A DNA stretch of 42,976 nucleotides from UBA5420 sp964485345 (GTDB lineage: Bacteria; Bacillota; Limnochordia; Darwinibacteriales; Darwinibacteriaceae), in assembly GCA_964485345.1 (NCBI GenBank), contig CAZAJB010000014.1, forward strand, positions 1 to 42,976, in the 5' to 3' direction. Position 1 is the stretch's first letter. Each line of letters begins with the position of its first letter. A program made the translations under genes and the position numbers. The notes below the pieces were generated by a model. It was not told the DNA's origin. It did not search any database and saw nothing but the letters and a program-made list of their open reading frames with translations. This document shows, in pieces, positions 7,405 through 15,074 of the stretch.

Positions 7405-9582
7405 CTAGGCAATCTGCCTCGCAGCGAAGTCATGAAACAGACCCTTCTGGGCCATCAGCTCTTCATAAGTACCCTCTTCCACAATCTCTCCGCGGTCGAT
7501 TACAACGATCCGGTCGCAGTCTTTGACCGTGGAAAGCCTATGGGCGATCACAACCCTACTGCACCCTAGCGAAGCAAGGCTCGTAGTCACATGCTGCTGG
7601 GTGATGTTATCCAGGGCCGATGTCGCTTCGTCAAAGAGTAAGATCCTCGGTTTGGAAATAAGCGCCCGGGCAATGAGTAGCCTCTGCCTCTGGCCGCCAG
7701 AGATGCCTCCCGTTCCTTCACTAATCATGGTATGCATCCCCATGGGCATCTTGCGAATATCCTCATCCACTCCCGCCAGGTAAGCTGCTTCCCAAGCATC
7801 ATCCAAGGTGCTCGTGGGCGAAGTGATAATAATATTCGAGAAAATGTCCCCAGAGAAGAGTTTGCCGTTTTGCAGATCCACCCCAATGCACTGCCTGACG
7901 CTCCGCATATCTAGGGTCTTGAGATCATATCCGTCATAATAAATAGCGCCAGAATTCGGCTGTTCGAAGCCTAGGAGTAAACGCATCAAGGTCGACTTGC
8001 CGCAACCTGATTTTCCCACTATGGCCAAGTACTCGCCTGGTTCTACCTTGAGATTCAGTTTATTCAAGACCAAGGGCCCATCATCGGAATAACTAAAGGT
8101 AACATTGGACACCTCTATCCTGCCAGATAGGGTTGTGATCTGAATCTTGCTCTCATTGATTTCTGGTGCGGTGTTTAGGATCGGTTCCACCATCTCCAAG
8201 AGAGGCCTAATGTTGGCAAAGGTCAAGGCCACACCACTTAGTGCCAAAATCGCACCACTGACTGTACCATAGGCGATGTTAAAGGCAATATAATCGGAGG
8301 GCGAAACCCGGCTGGCCCCGGCAACATAGTAGAGAAGCAAGGCGCCGCCTAAAAAGAGGGCCCCAGAAATGGCATCATTGAGGCGCAAGAAGAACGGCGG
8401 AGCGTAGATCAGTTTGCCAACCTCCTTGTACTGCCTGGCCCACTTGGCAAAAGCCCGTTTTTCGGCTCCAGCTAGTTTAATCTTCTGCGCTCCTCCTAGA
8501 AGGTTGAAAATTAGGCCACTCATCTTGGCGCTCAGCTTGGTTTGCTTACGAGAGATCCTCTGCCTCGCAAAACCCGTAAGGATGCTAAAGACCAGGATGG
8601 CAAGAATCGATAAAAGTGCGGGAACAACCAAAACCGGTGCAAAGCTCGCCATCTGAAAAATGTAGACGAAGGAAAAGAGGGCGGTCAAGCCACTCGTTAG
8701 CACCGTGTCTGTGAGCATACTACTCAAGGCGTTGATGCTCATAGCCCGTTCGGAGATTTCCCCGGCGGAGTAATCCTTAAAAAAGCTGACCGGAAGTGTA
8801 AACAGCCTGGCCATGGCGGCGTTTTGCACCGCGATATTAATCTTGTCCCTCAGGCGCATCAAGACCAAGGTGCGGGCCATGGTAAAGAGGGAAGCTCCAA
8901 CTGTAGCCCCCACCATGAGAACGGCCACAGGCAAAAGGTCCCCCTTGGTTCCACTTGGAATCACACTGTCAAAAATCTGCTTATTCATGAAGGGCAGAAA
9001 CATGCCGAGCAAACTCACCAGGAGACTGATCCCGAGGACAAAGAAAACGTCCATGGCCGTGAGGGAACGCAGGATAAAAAGAAACAGATCAAAGAGGTTC
9101 ATCTTTTGAGTGGGCAAAGCCCGGTAAAAGCAGTAGGCATCCACTTCGAGCTTCTTGGCGGTCTCCTGATTCACCTTGACCGTCTTGCCAAGTTCTGGAT
9201 CAAAAAAAGCATAACTAGAAAAGCCCACTGGCAAGATGGCCACAACCTCGCCGGTCTTTGTACTGCCCAAGAGGGGACCCTGGGTATGGTTCCACCAGGT
9301 TTCTAACAGTTCCACACGCCTGGTCATGACGCCCGAAGGTCTGCACATGTATTCGAGGCGGGTGTAGAGGTCTGTCACCTCAGAAGGAACCTTCGGCACC
9401 TTTACAGATAAAGCCGCGAAGATGGCCTCCAGGGCCACCTGTACCCCTTCCTCCTTACCCTTGGCCTGATCCAGTCCTGGCGGTTTTTCGATACCAAGGA
9501 CGGCTGTAAGATCATGAAAGGCATCTTCCATCACCTTGTCATCGTAATCTATGCGTTTTTGCAGTTGCTGATCAAATGACAT
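7405..9582 (-). CDS. NHLM-type ABC exporter, permease/ATP-binding protein without peptidase domain
   Basis: 725 residues. Residues 1-155 are a soluble N-terminal region with no C39 catalytic residues; about 160-450 is a six-helix exporter membrane domain; about 475-725 is the ATPase with Walker A GKSGCGKST, signature ISGGQRQR, Walker B ILLFDEATSALD and H-loop AHRLS. This is the layout of the second ABC gene of NHLM bacteriocin-type systems, which sits next to a peptidase-containing partner. It starts 16 nt after that partner's stop. The two probably form one heteromeric export complex with the HlyD-type adaptor. Domain calls are firm; the system assignment rests on gene order and the precursor leader. 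Confidence 0.88.
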   Translation of the reverse strand: MSFDQQLQKRIDYDDKVMEDAFHDLTAVLGIEKPPGLDQAKGKEEGVQVALEAIFAALSVKVPKVPSEVTDLYTRLEYMCRPSGVMTRRVELLETWWNHTQGPLLGSTKTGEVVAILPVGFSSYAFFDPELGKTVKVNQETAKKLEVDAYCFYRALPTQKMNLFDLFLFILRSLTAMDVFFVLGISLLVSLLGMFLPFMNKQIFDSVIPSGTKGDLLPVAVLMVGATVGASLFTMARTLVLMRLRDKINIAVQNAAMARLFTLPVSFFKDYSAGEISERAMSINALSSMLTDTVLTSGLTALFSFVYIFQMASFAPVLVVPALLSILAILVFSILTGFARQRISRKQTKLSAKMSGLIFNLLGGAQKIKLAGAEKRAFAKWARQYKEVGKLIYAPPFFLRLNDAISGALFLGGALLLYYVAGASRVSPSDYIAFNIAYGTVSGAILALSGVALTFANIRPLLEMVEPILNTAPEINESKIQITTLSGRIEVSNVTFSYSDDGPLVLNKLNLKVEPGEYLAIVGKSGCGKSTLMRLLLGFEQPNSGAIYYDGYDLKTLDMRSVRQCIGVDLQNGKLFSGDIFSNIIITSPTSTLDDAWEAAYLAGVDEDIRKMPMGMHTMISEGTGGISGGQRQRLLIARALISKPRILLFDEATSALDNITQQHVTTSLASLGCSRVVIAHRLSTVKDCDRIVVIDRGEIVEEGTYEELMAQKGLFHDFAARQIA

Positions 9583-9598
9583 CTACACCCCCCCAGTC

Positions 9599-11773
9599 TC
9601 AGTTGCTGATCAAAGCAGAGTACTTGCCGCCAAGCTTGGTCAGTTCTTCATGGGACCCCCGTTCCACAACACGTCCTGCATCAAGGACAATGATCTCATC
9701 ACAATCTCGGATCGTTGAAAGGCGATGGGCCACGATGATCAAGGAGATGCCGCGTTCCTTAATGGCCTGCATCAAGAGTTCTTCCGTCTTCGTATCTAAG
9801 GCACTGGTGGCTTCGTCTAAAATAAGGAGCGAAGGCTCCTGGGCAAGGGCCCGGGCAATTTCCAAACGCTGCCTTTGACCTCCTGAAAAATTCTTGCCAC
9901 CTTCCTTGATCACATGCTTGTAACCGTCGCTCCGTTCCATGATCTCCTCGTGGATCTGCGCATCCTTGCAGGCCTGCATCACGACAGATTCAGGCAGAGT
10001 CTTATCCCACATGGTTAGGTTGTCAAAAATGCTGTCTTCAAAAAGAACAATGTCTTGATCCACACAGGCCAAAGACCCGGTGATCACACCCCGGGGGATT
10101 CTCTCCCGTGGCACGCCATCAAAGAGGATTTCTCCGGACCAGGGTTTGTAGAGTCCGGCAATCACTTTTGCTAAGGTGGACTTGCCACTGCCCGAACCTC
10201 CCACAAAGGCCACGCTGCCCCCTGCCTTCAAGTGCAGGGAGAAGTCGGAAATAAGGGGGGGACTCAGCTTGTTATAGCCGAAGGTGATGTTTTTCAGTTG
10301 AACGTCACCTGCTAGCCTACGCCTCTGCGTATGCGTGACAGTCTGTGTGGGCATCTGCGTTGGCACTTGGGGATGCTCAAGGTCTCCGTCCACATCGGGC
10401 TCGTAGTTAAAGATATCCTCGATCCTTTCCATCTCCGACCGCATCTCAACGATGGATTGGGAAACGCCAACCAGCTGGTTGACTGGATTGAGAAAGGAAA
10501 CCAAGAGGCCTTGGAAGGCCAGGAGCATACCAATGGTGAAGGCTCCGTCCAAGATCAGGTAGACCCCGATCATCAAGACCGCAATACTCGTTCCCTGCTG
10601 GATCAGGGGTGGAATGATTCCATAAAACTGGTTAGCCCGGTTGAAATTTACCTGGGCGTTGCTTTGCTTAGCAAAATAGCCAGCCCAGCGCTGGAAGAAG
10701 CTATTTTCAGCCCCAGAGGCTTTAATCGTTTCGATCATCTCAAAACCAGCCATGGTCACGCCTGCAACCCTTCCCCCGTCACGCATGACGACACGACTCA
10801 TGTTCACTCGTTTCTCGGAAATGAGGCGGACCACAAGGAAATTAAGGAGGGCGGCAGCAATGCCAATGACGGAAAGGAGCAGATTGTAACGGACCATAAT
10901 GGCGAGATACAAGATAAGTAGGATGATGTTCAGAAGAATCGGGGCTAATTGACCGATGAGGGTGGCGGCGATCCTTTCGTTGCTGGACCGGCGGGAAGAA
11001 ACATCGCCCACATAGCGCTGGGCAAAGAATTCCACCGGAAGCCTGAGCACATGCCACATAAACGAGGCATTAGCCTCTATGGCAAGCTTCCCTTCGATTT
11101 TCAGCCAGTAGACGCCTTGGATGGCCGCCACGACAAACTGAAAAAGCAGAGCTACGCCCACCGACGCCAAGAACGGCACCAGCCATTCCCGGTTTTTCCC
11201 GGCTAGAATATGGTCCATAAAGATACGCGAAAATACAGGAATGATCACGCCAATTCCGGCGGTGAGCAGACCTGTGAGAAGTACGAAGGCAAAGGCAGTA
11301 CTCGTACCCTTGAGCCTTTTTTGGGCAAACTCCCAAACGCTCTTGGGCTTGCCGGAGGGGACAAAGTCGTCCGTTTTTTCGAAACAGAGCACAATTCCGG
11401 TAAAGGACTTGTCGAACTCGTCCAGGGGGACCTCGACCGTGCCCCGGCCAGGATCGTTAATCACGGCGCGATTCTTCTTGAAGCCGTTGAGTACGACAAA
11501 GTGGTTAAAATTCCAATGAATAATGGCAGGGAAGGTGATTTCCCGTAGTGTCTCTGGTTCCATACGATAGCCCTGGGCCTTGAGACCGTTAGCCCGAGCT
11601 ACGACCAGCAAATTGCGTGCATTACTGCCATCACGAGAGACCCCGCAGTCAGCACGTAGTTGCTCGAGTGGCAACCATTTTCCGTAATAGGCCAGCACCA
11701 TGCCGAGGGAAGCTGCCCCGCATTCTAGGGCCTCCATCTGCATAACTACAGGCACTTTTGCTACCTTGGGCAT
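9599..11773 (-). CDS. NHLM-type peptidase-containing ABC exporter (C39 protease, permease, ATPase)
   Basis: 724 residues. Residues 5-135 form a C39 bacteriocin-processing peptidase with Cys18 (MEALECGAASLGM), His91 (WNFNHFVVL) and Asp107 (INDPGRG). Residues about 160-440 are six membrane helices. Residues about 490-724 carry Walker A GGSGSGKST, signature FSGGQRQR, Walker B LLILDEATSALD and the H-loop AHRLS. Proteins of this kind cut leaders after a double glycine and export the core peptide. The precursor at 2422-2775 and the peptide at 28558-28770 both carry such a motif. The gene lies 15 nt after the HlyD-type gene, with AGAGGG before its ATG. Confidence 0.93.
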   Translation of the reverse strand: MPKVAKVPVVMQMEALECGAASLGMVLAYYGKWLPLEQLRADCGVSRDGSNARNLLVVARANGLKAQGYRMEPETLREITFPAIIHWNFNHFVVLNGFKKNRAVINDPGRGTVEVPLDEFDKSFTGIVLCFEKTDDFVPSGKPKSVWEFAQKRLKGTSTAFAFVLLTGLLTAGIGVIIPVFSRIFMDHILAGKNREWLVPFLASVGVALLFQFVVAAIQGVYWLKIEGKLAIEANASFMWHVLRLPVEFFAQRYVGDVSSRRSSNERIAATLIGQLAPILLNIILLILYLAIMVRYNLLLSVIGIAAALLNFLVVRLISEKRVNMSRVVMRDGGRVAGVTMAGFEMIETIKASGAENSFFQRWAGYFAKQSNAQVNFNRANQFYGIIPPLIQQGTSIAVLMIGVYLILDGAFTIGMLLAFQGLLVSFLNPVNQLVGVSQSIVEMRSEMERIEDIFNYEPDVDGDLEHPQVPTQMPTQTVTHTQRRRLAGDVQLKNITFGYNKLSPPLISDFSLHLKAGGSVAFVGGSGSGKSTLAKVIAGLYKPWSGEILFDGVPRERIPRGVITGSLACVDQDIVLFEDSIFDNLTMWDKTLPESVVMQACKDAQIHEEIMERSDGYKHVIKEGGKNFSGGQRQRLEIARALAQEPSLLILDEATSALDTKTEELLMQAIKERGISLIIVAHRLSTIRDCDEIIVLDAGRVVERGSHEELTKLGGKYSALISN

Positions 11774-11788
11774 GTGATCCCTCTTTTG

Positions 11789-12679
11789 CTAGAGTATTAG
11801 TTCATAGGGCCTGTAGTCTTGGACCACAATTTGCATACGGCAATAGGTGCCGATGGAAAGCAGCAACCCCTCCCCTTTGCTGTTCGACCACTTCAGTTTG
11901 TTGGCGGAAGCAGGATCAACGGTCAGGGTCACCCGAACCTCGACGCTATTATCAGGGGGCAAGAGCGTTCGGGCGTACTGTGCATTTCCTACCAAGGCAA
12001 GTACATCTGCATCGGATACCGGATAGGTGCCGATGGAGGTAATACGGCCGTAGATAAAGCCGTACTCTTCTCGGGGAGCAAAATCAGGAGATACCTGTAC
12101 TTCCATACCCTCTTGTAGCTTTTGCGCTACCGATACGGGAATATAACTAATCAGCTGACGATCGTCGGAGTATTTTTCTTGTTGCACGATGGTGGCGATG
12201 GGCTCTGTGGATGAGACTGTTTCATTGGTAGACCTGGCGGAAAGGACAATACCAGAAACGGGAGAGAGAATCAAAGATCCGCTTTCATACTCAGCGATCA
12301 GTGAGTCTAGAAGCCTTAGATCTGGTCTGGGGGCGTTCTTTTCCTCGTTGATTTGCCGGATCAGATCATCTTGGGGAATCACCGCGAGAATCTGTCCTGC
12401 TTCCACAAAATCCCCCACTTGGACCCGCATGTTGCTAATGCGACCTCCAACGGTGGGAATCACGGTGGTGACCCCGTGTTGCGGGAAGATAATGCCAAAG
12501 GCGCTGGCAGTCTCGGGGATATTTCCATAAAAACCCCAAAATCCCACAGCCACTAGGAGTGCTAAGCAGGCAATGAGAACAGCCCAAATACCCAGATGCG
12601 TAATCTTGATGTACTCATTCAGACGCTCTGGGGATGCTATGCGTTCAAGGGACGATTTTCGGAATAGGCTCGGTTCCAC
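11789..12679 (-). CDS. HlyD-type membrane fusion/secretion protein of the NHLM export system
   Basis: 296 residues starting at GTG 12679 with GAGGAGG ten bases upstream. One membrane helix near residues 32-52 (WAVLIACLALLVAVGFWGFY) is followed by an extracellular part containing two lipoyl-like half-motifs: GRISNMRVQVGDFVEAGQIL and SPVSGIVLSARS. This is the membrane fusion protein layout that joins ABC exporters to the outer face. It is shorter than classic HlyD because the coiled coil is reduced, as in NHLM secretion proteins. It follows the sigma-factor gene by 16 nt and precedes the C39 exporter, so it is part of the same transcript. Confidence 0.88.
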   Translation of the reverse strand: MEPSLFRKSSLERIASPERLNEYIKITHLGIWAVLIACLALLVAVGFWGFYGNIPETASAFGIIFPQHGVTTVIPTVGGRISNMRVQVGDFVEAGQILAVIPQDDLIRQINEEKNAPRPDLRLLDSLIAEYESGSLILSPVSGIVLSARSTNETVSSTEPIATIVQQEKYSDDRQLISYIPVSVAQKLQEGMEVQVSPDFAPREEYGFIYGRITSIGTYPVSDADVLALVGNAQYARTLLPPDNSVEVRVTLTVDPASANKLKWSNSKGEGLLLSIGTYCRMQIVVQDYRPYELIL

Positions 12680-12695
12680 TGGGACCCGTCCTCCT

Positions 12696-13235
12696 CTATG
12701 GTACAGCTTGGATGTCTACCACTTTGGTCTGAAGCTTCTTCATGGTTCGGAACAAAGTGACTCTGATGTTGTTTGGCGATAGTCCTGTCAGGGATGCAAT
12801 CTCGGCGGTACTCAGATCGGCAACATACTTAAGACCGATAAGCTCCCGCTCGCGGCTGGTCAGGGTCTGTAACGCCTGGCAGAGCATCTCTTTTTGTTCG
12901 GCCTTTTCGGCGCCGTCGTCTAGCTCGGCGTTGATGGCTATCTCCCCTAACTCAACCTGAACAAGCCTCCGCTTTCTCCAAGAGTCGCGCAGCAAATTCT
13001 TGGCAACCGTAAAGACCCAGGTGGAAACGGCAGCTTTCTCAGGATCATACGTGGGCCAAGCGGAAGCAACCCTGCAAAAGACTTCTCCTGCCAGGTCCTG
13101 GGCCTGCTCATGACTATGGACATTAAAAAGGAAGAAACGGTAAATCTTATCGTAATACTCTTCAAAGGTCTGGATCAGTAGCTCTTCTCTGGTCTTTTCG
13201 GCACTACCAGGTCCTCCATCGGCGATGTCGTCCAC
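12696..13235 (-). CDS. ECF-type RNA polymerase sigma factor
   Basis: About 179 residues. Region 2 (FEEYYDKIYRFFLFNVHSHE, then QDLAGEVFCRV and STWVFTVAKNLLRDSWRKRR) and region 4 (LTSRERELIGLKYVADLSTA, then EIASLTGLSPNNIRVTLFR) are both complete, as in a minimal extracytoplasmic-function sigma factor. The GTG at 13235 is preferred because GGGGGG lies six bases before it; the TTG at 13241 touches that tract. It is the first gene of the export operon. No classic anti-sigma gene follows; the small cysteine-containing protein upstream at 13503-13829 is a possible but unproven partner. It probably controls the export operon, including itself. Confidence 0.92.
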   Translation of the reverse strand: MDDIADGGPGSAEKTREELLIQTFEEYYDKIYRFFLFNVHSHEQAQDLAGEVFCRVASAWPTYDPEKAAVSTWVFTVAKNLLRDSWRKRRLVQVELGEIAINAELDDGAEKAEQKEMLCQALQTLTSRERELIGLKYVADLSTAEIASLTGLSPNNIRVTLFRTMKKLQTKVVDIQAVP

Positions 13236-13345
13236 TGTCAACCCCCCAAATTACCATAGCGCGACAAAACGATCCACATCGCGGCGTTGTCCATTTTTTG
13301 GCTATTCGGGGGTAGACCAGTAAAATCCTGCAACGATATTTTTTT

Positions 13346-13412
13346 TCGCGGGCCAGGCGCCAATCGCGGGCCAGGCCCCCACACAATTGCAGTCAATTCA
13401 GCGAATCTCGTA
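13346..13412 (+). repeat. Dispersed repeat copy R4, with a duplicated head
   Basis: TCGCGGGCCAGGC occurs twice, 18 bp apart (13346 and 13364). The second is followed by CCCCACACAATTGC, CAATTCAGCGAA and TCTCGTA. It lies in the gap between the sigma-factor gene and the small gene upstream of it. Confidence 0.75.
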
Positions 13413-13502
13413 CTTCGTTGCCCCTTTACCGTTTCTTCTATCGCCCCTTTTTGACGTCTACCGAACTCATTAGCATCTGCCTCTTTCGTTGAGGAAAACT
13501 CG

Positions 13503-13829
13503 TCAGGAATTACCCGAGCTACACGGTAAGTGCTCTAAGAGGCCTTGCTCCGATGGAAATCCCTTATCACACAAGGGGCACCTGTATAGCACGTTCAGAT
13601 CCCCAGCTGCGGCAGCTCCCATCAGCTCTTCGTCACTCAACTCACGCATAAACGACCGATTTTTCTCCCGATCTTGCCGCGCTCGTCCCTCGCTATACAG
13701 AGCTAGCATCTCGTCCAAGTGTTTTTTTCGGATATCCTCATTTATTCCTCCACGGAAGGAAGACGCGATCAACCTCGCCAAATCGTCGTCTTTGTAGGCG
13801 TCTTCGCATTTGTCTTTATCACTATACAT
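13503..13829 (-). CDS. Small protein with leader-like region and C2HC zinc-finger-like tail
   Basis: 108 residues, family not recognised. Residues 14-46 match the 50-residue orphan at 2057-2209 (15 identities in 33 columns). Residues 64-77 read LSDEELMGAAAAGD, reminiscent of the end of Nif11/NHLP-type leaders, although the last two residues are not a canonical Gly-Gly. The tail holds Cys84, Cys87, His100 and Cys103 (YRCPLCDKGF, then LLEHLPC), a single zinc-finger-like knuckle. GGGAG lies ten bases before the ATG. It precedes the sigma-factor gene on the same strand, separated by repeat R4. It may be a zinc-binding regulator, or a third substrate of the exporter; neither is proven. Confidence 0.65.
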   Translation of the reverse strand: MYSDKDKCEDAYKDDDLARLIASSFRGGINEDIRKKHLDEMLALYSEGRARQDREKNRSFMRELSDEELMGAAAAGDLNVLYRCPLCDKGFPSEQGLLEHLPCSSGNS

Positions 13830-14230
13830 CCTCTACCAACTCCCATCTCTAGGTATGCAGGGATCCCAAAGGTCGTGCAGAGTCCCACAAGGCCTAGAAA
13901 GATAGTTTCTTTCAAGCTGTTATACGAATCGAACCACAGATCGTTACAAGAGCTTCGGTCTTGAGGCACATTTTTCCCCGTTCTCTTCTCTCGTGATCCT
14001 TTGCCCTGCCTTTGTTCTCCTGTTCTCCTGTTCTTGCCGTTTCCCTGTAATAATCTAGGCCAGACTTCGTATAAACAGTGGAATCAAAACTCTTTCCTTG
14101 ATAGAAAAGGGGAAGAAGGAGGAGGGATGGAACAAAACCGGAAGAGCTGATGCATCGTGTGGGTAGACGCGGGTGACGTGCCGGAAAAGGCGGTAATGTC
14201 GGCCAATTAGTAGATAAGGGGAGATTTCTG
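13830..14230. other. 401-bp region without a supported gene, between divergent genes
   Basis: It separates the minus-strand small gene and the plus-strand lipoprotein gene, so both promoters should lie here. A short direct repeat (TTCTCCTG twice near 14018-14033) and a strong GGAGGAGGG before a seven-codon frame (ATG near 14128) are visible. No confident promoter, RNA gene or longer coding frame was seen. Confidence 0.5.
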
Positions 14231-15004
14231 ATGAGAAGCAGGACTGTATTATTCACACTCATGGCACTGACCATGGTGGCATTAACTCTTAGTGGGTGCT
14301 TAGGCCTCAACGCGGGCAAGGACAAGGCAGCCATCGCGAAACAAATGGAGGGCTATTTTGCCGAGGACTTCCAGCATTTGCAGAAGGCCTACAGCGAAGA
14401 AACCGATGAAGAGTTCGTGGAAGATTTTCGCAAGTTACTGAGCTACTACGGCGACACATTCACTCTTGGCACTAGGATCGACTATGAGGCCCGAGATGTT
14501 GAGCTCACACCAATCGTGCCGCAAGACATGTCACATCACCTCGCATCTTCGAGCAAGTTCAGCAAAGCGAGTCTCTTAGCCTATGACCCTCTTCACTACC
14601 CTAGCTTTCAGTCCTTTCTAGCCACGATTTTCTCCGAGAGCGACGTTATGGTATTCTTCCCCTGGCTTAACGACCAGGGCAAACAGTCTGAGCAGAATCG
14701 CTTGTCAGCCCTCCGGAGCTTGGTTCCAGCGGGCGGAAACCCCATAGTCACTGAGCCAGTGAAGCATACACCAGTCATTGAGGTCAACGGAAAGAGTGCT
14801 ACGTACACCCTAACCTACACCATTGACTGGAAGAGCGAATTTCTTGGAACAAGACCAAACACCCTGAAAGGCAACGCTTACCTCACCATCAGGTGGTCCC
14901 TGGAGAAGAACACCGAGTGGACGATTGTCGGCTACGAGCTACTCAGTGCCAACAGCTTCGAACAAGCGCGGGGCCTGGACCTCACACAATTGCGCGCAAT
15001 TTAA
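14231..15004 (+). CDS. Lipoprotein of unknown function
   Basis: 257 residues with a lipoprotein signal peptide; lipobox TLSGC places the lipidated cysteine at residue 23. GGGGAG lies seven bases before the ATG. The outer part is soluble, with a helical N-terminal region (AIAKQMEGYFAEDFQHLQKA) and a C-terminal beta-rich part resembling an NTF2-like or DUF4878-type fold (ATYTLTYTIDWKSEF, LTIRWSLEKNTEWTIVGYEL). No catalytic motif is recognised. The last eleven residues (RGLDLTQLRAI) and the TAA stop are encoded by repeat copy R5, so the native C terminus has been changed. A strong hairpin terminator follows. Confidence 0.75.
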   Translation: MRSRTVLFTLMALTMVALTLSGCLGLNAGKDKAAIAKQMEGYFAEDFQHLQKAYSEETDEEFVEDFRKLLSYYGDTFTLGTRIDYEARDVELTPIVPQDMSHHLASSSKFSKASLLAYDPLHYPSFQSFLATIFSESDVMVFFPWLNDQGKQSEQNRLSALRSLVPAGGNPIVTEPVKHTPVIEVNGKSATYTLTYTIDWKSEFLGTRPNTLKGNAYLTIRWSLEKNTEWTIVGYELLSANSFEQARGLDLTQLRAI

Positions 15005-15015
15005 CGAATTTCGTA
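14970..15015 (+). repeat. Dispersed repeat copy R5, overlapping a gene end
   Basis: GGGGCCTGGACCTCACACAA is followed by TTGCGCGCAATT and AACGAATTTCGTA. The centre AATTGCGCGCAATT is a perfect 14-bp palindrome. It supplies the last codons and stop of the lipoprotein gene. Confidence 0.9.
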
Positions 15016-15028
15016 CCGATAAATGAGC

Positions 15029-15059
15029 AAGGCCTTCTAGATCTACTCTAGAAGGCCTT
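15029..15059. terminator. Terminator hairpin between convergent genes
   Basis: A perfect 13-bp inverted repeat AAGGCCTTCTAGA/TCTAGAAGGCCTT with a 5-nt loop, followed by TTCCTTG on the plus strand. It lies 25 bp after the lipoprotein stop and 15 bp beyond the stop of the convergent wall-hydrolase gene, so it may serve both. Confidence 0.8.
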
Positions 15060-15074
15060 TTCCTTGCACCTGGA

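Noticed and set aside
13769..13969. A 66-codon minus-strand frame with one hydrophobic stretch
   Set aside because: It overlaps the start of the small zinc-finger-like gene in another frame and has no supporting start site or homologous pattern.
14128..14151. Seven-codon frame after a strong GGAGGAGGG, possibly a leader peptide
   Set aside because: No run of regulatory codons and no terminator-antiterminator structure between it and the lipoprotein gene.
13912..14334. A 140-codon minus-strand frame over the lipoprotein start and upstream gap
   Set aside because: It is antisense to the clear lipoprotein signal peptide, has no recognisable domain and a weak start.
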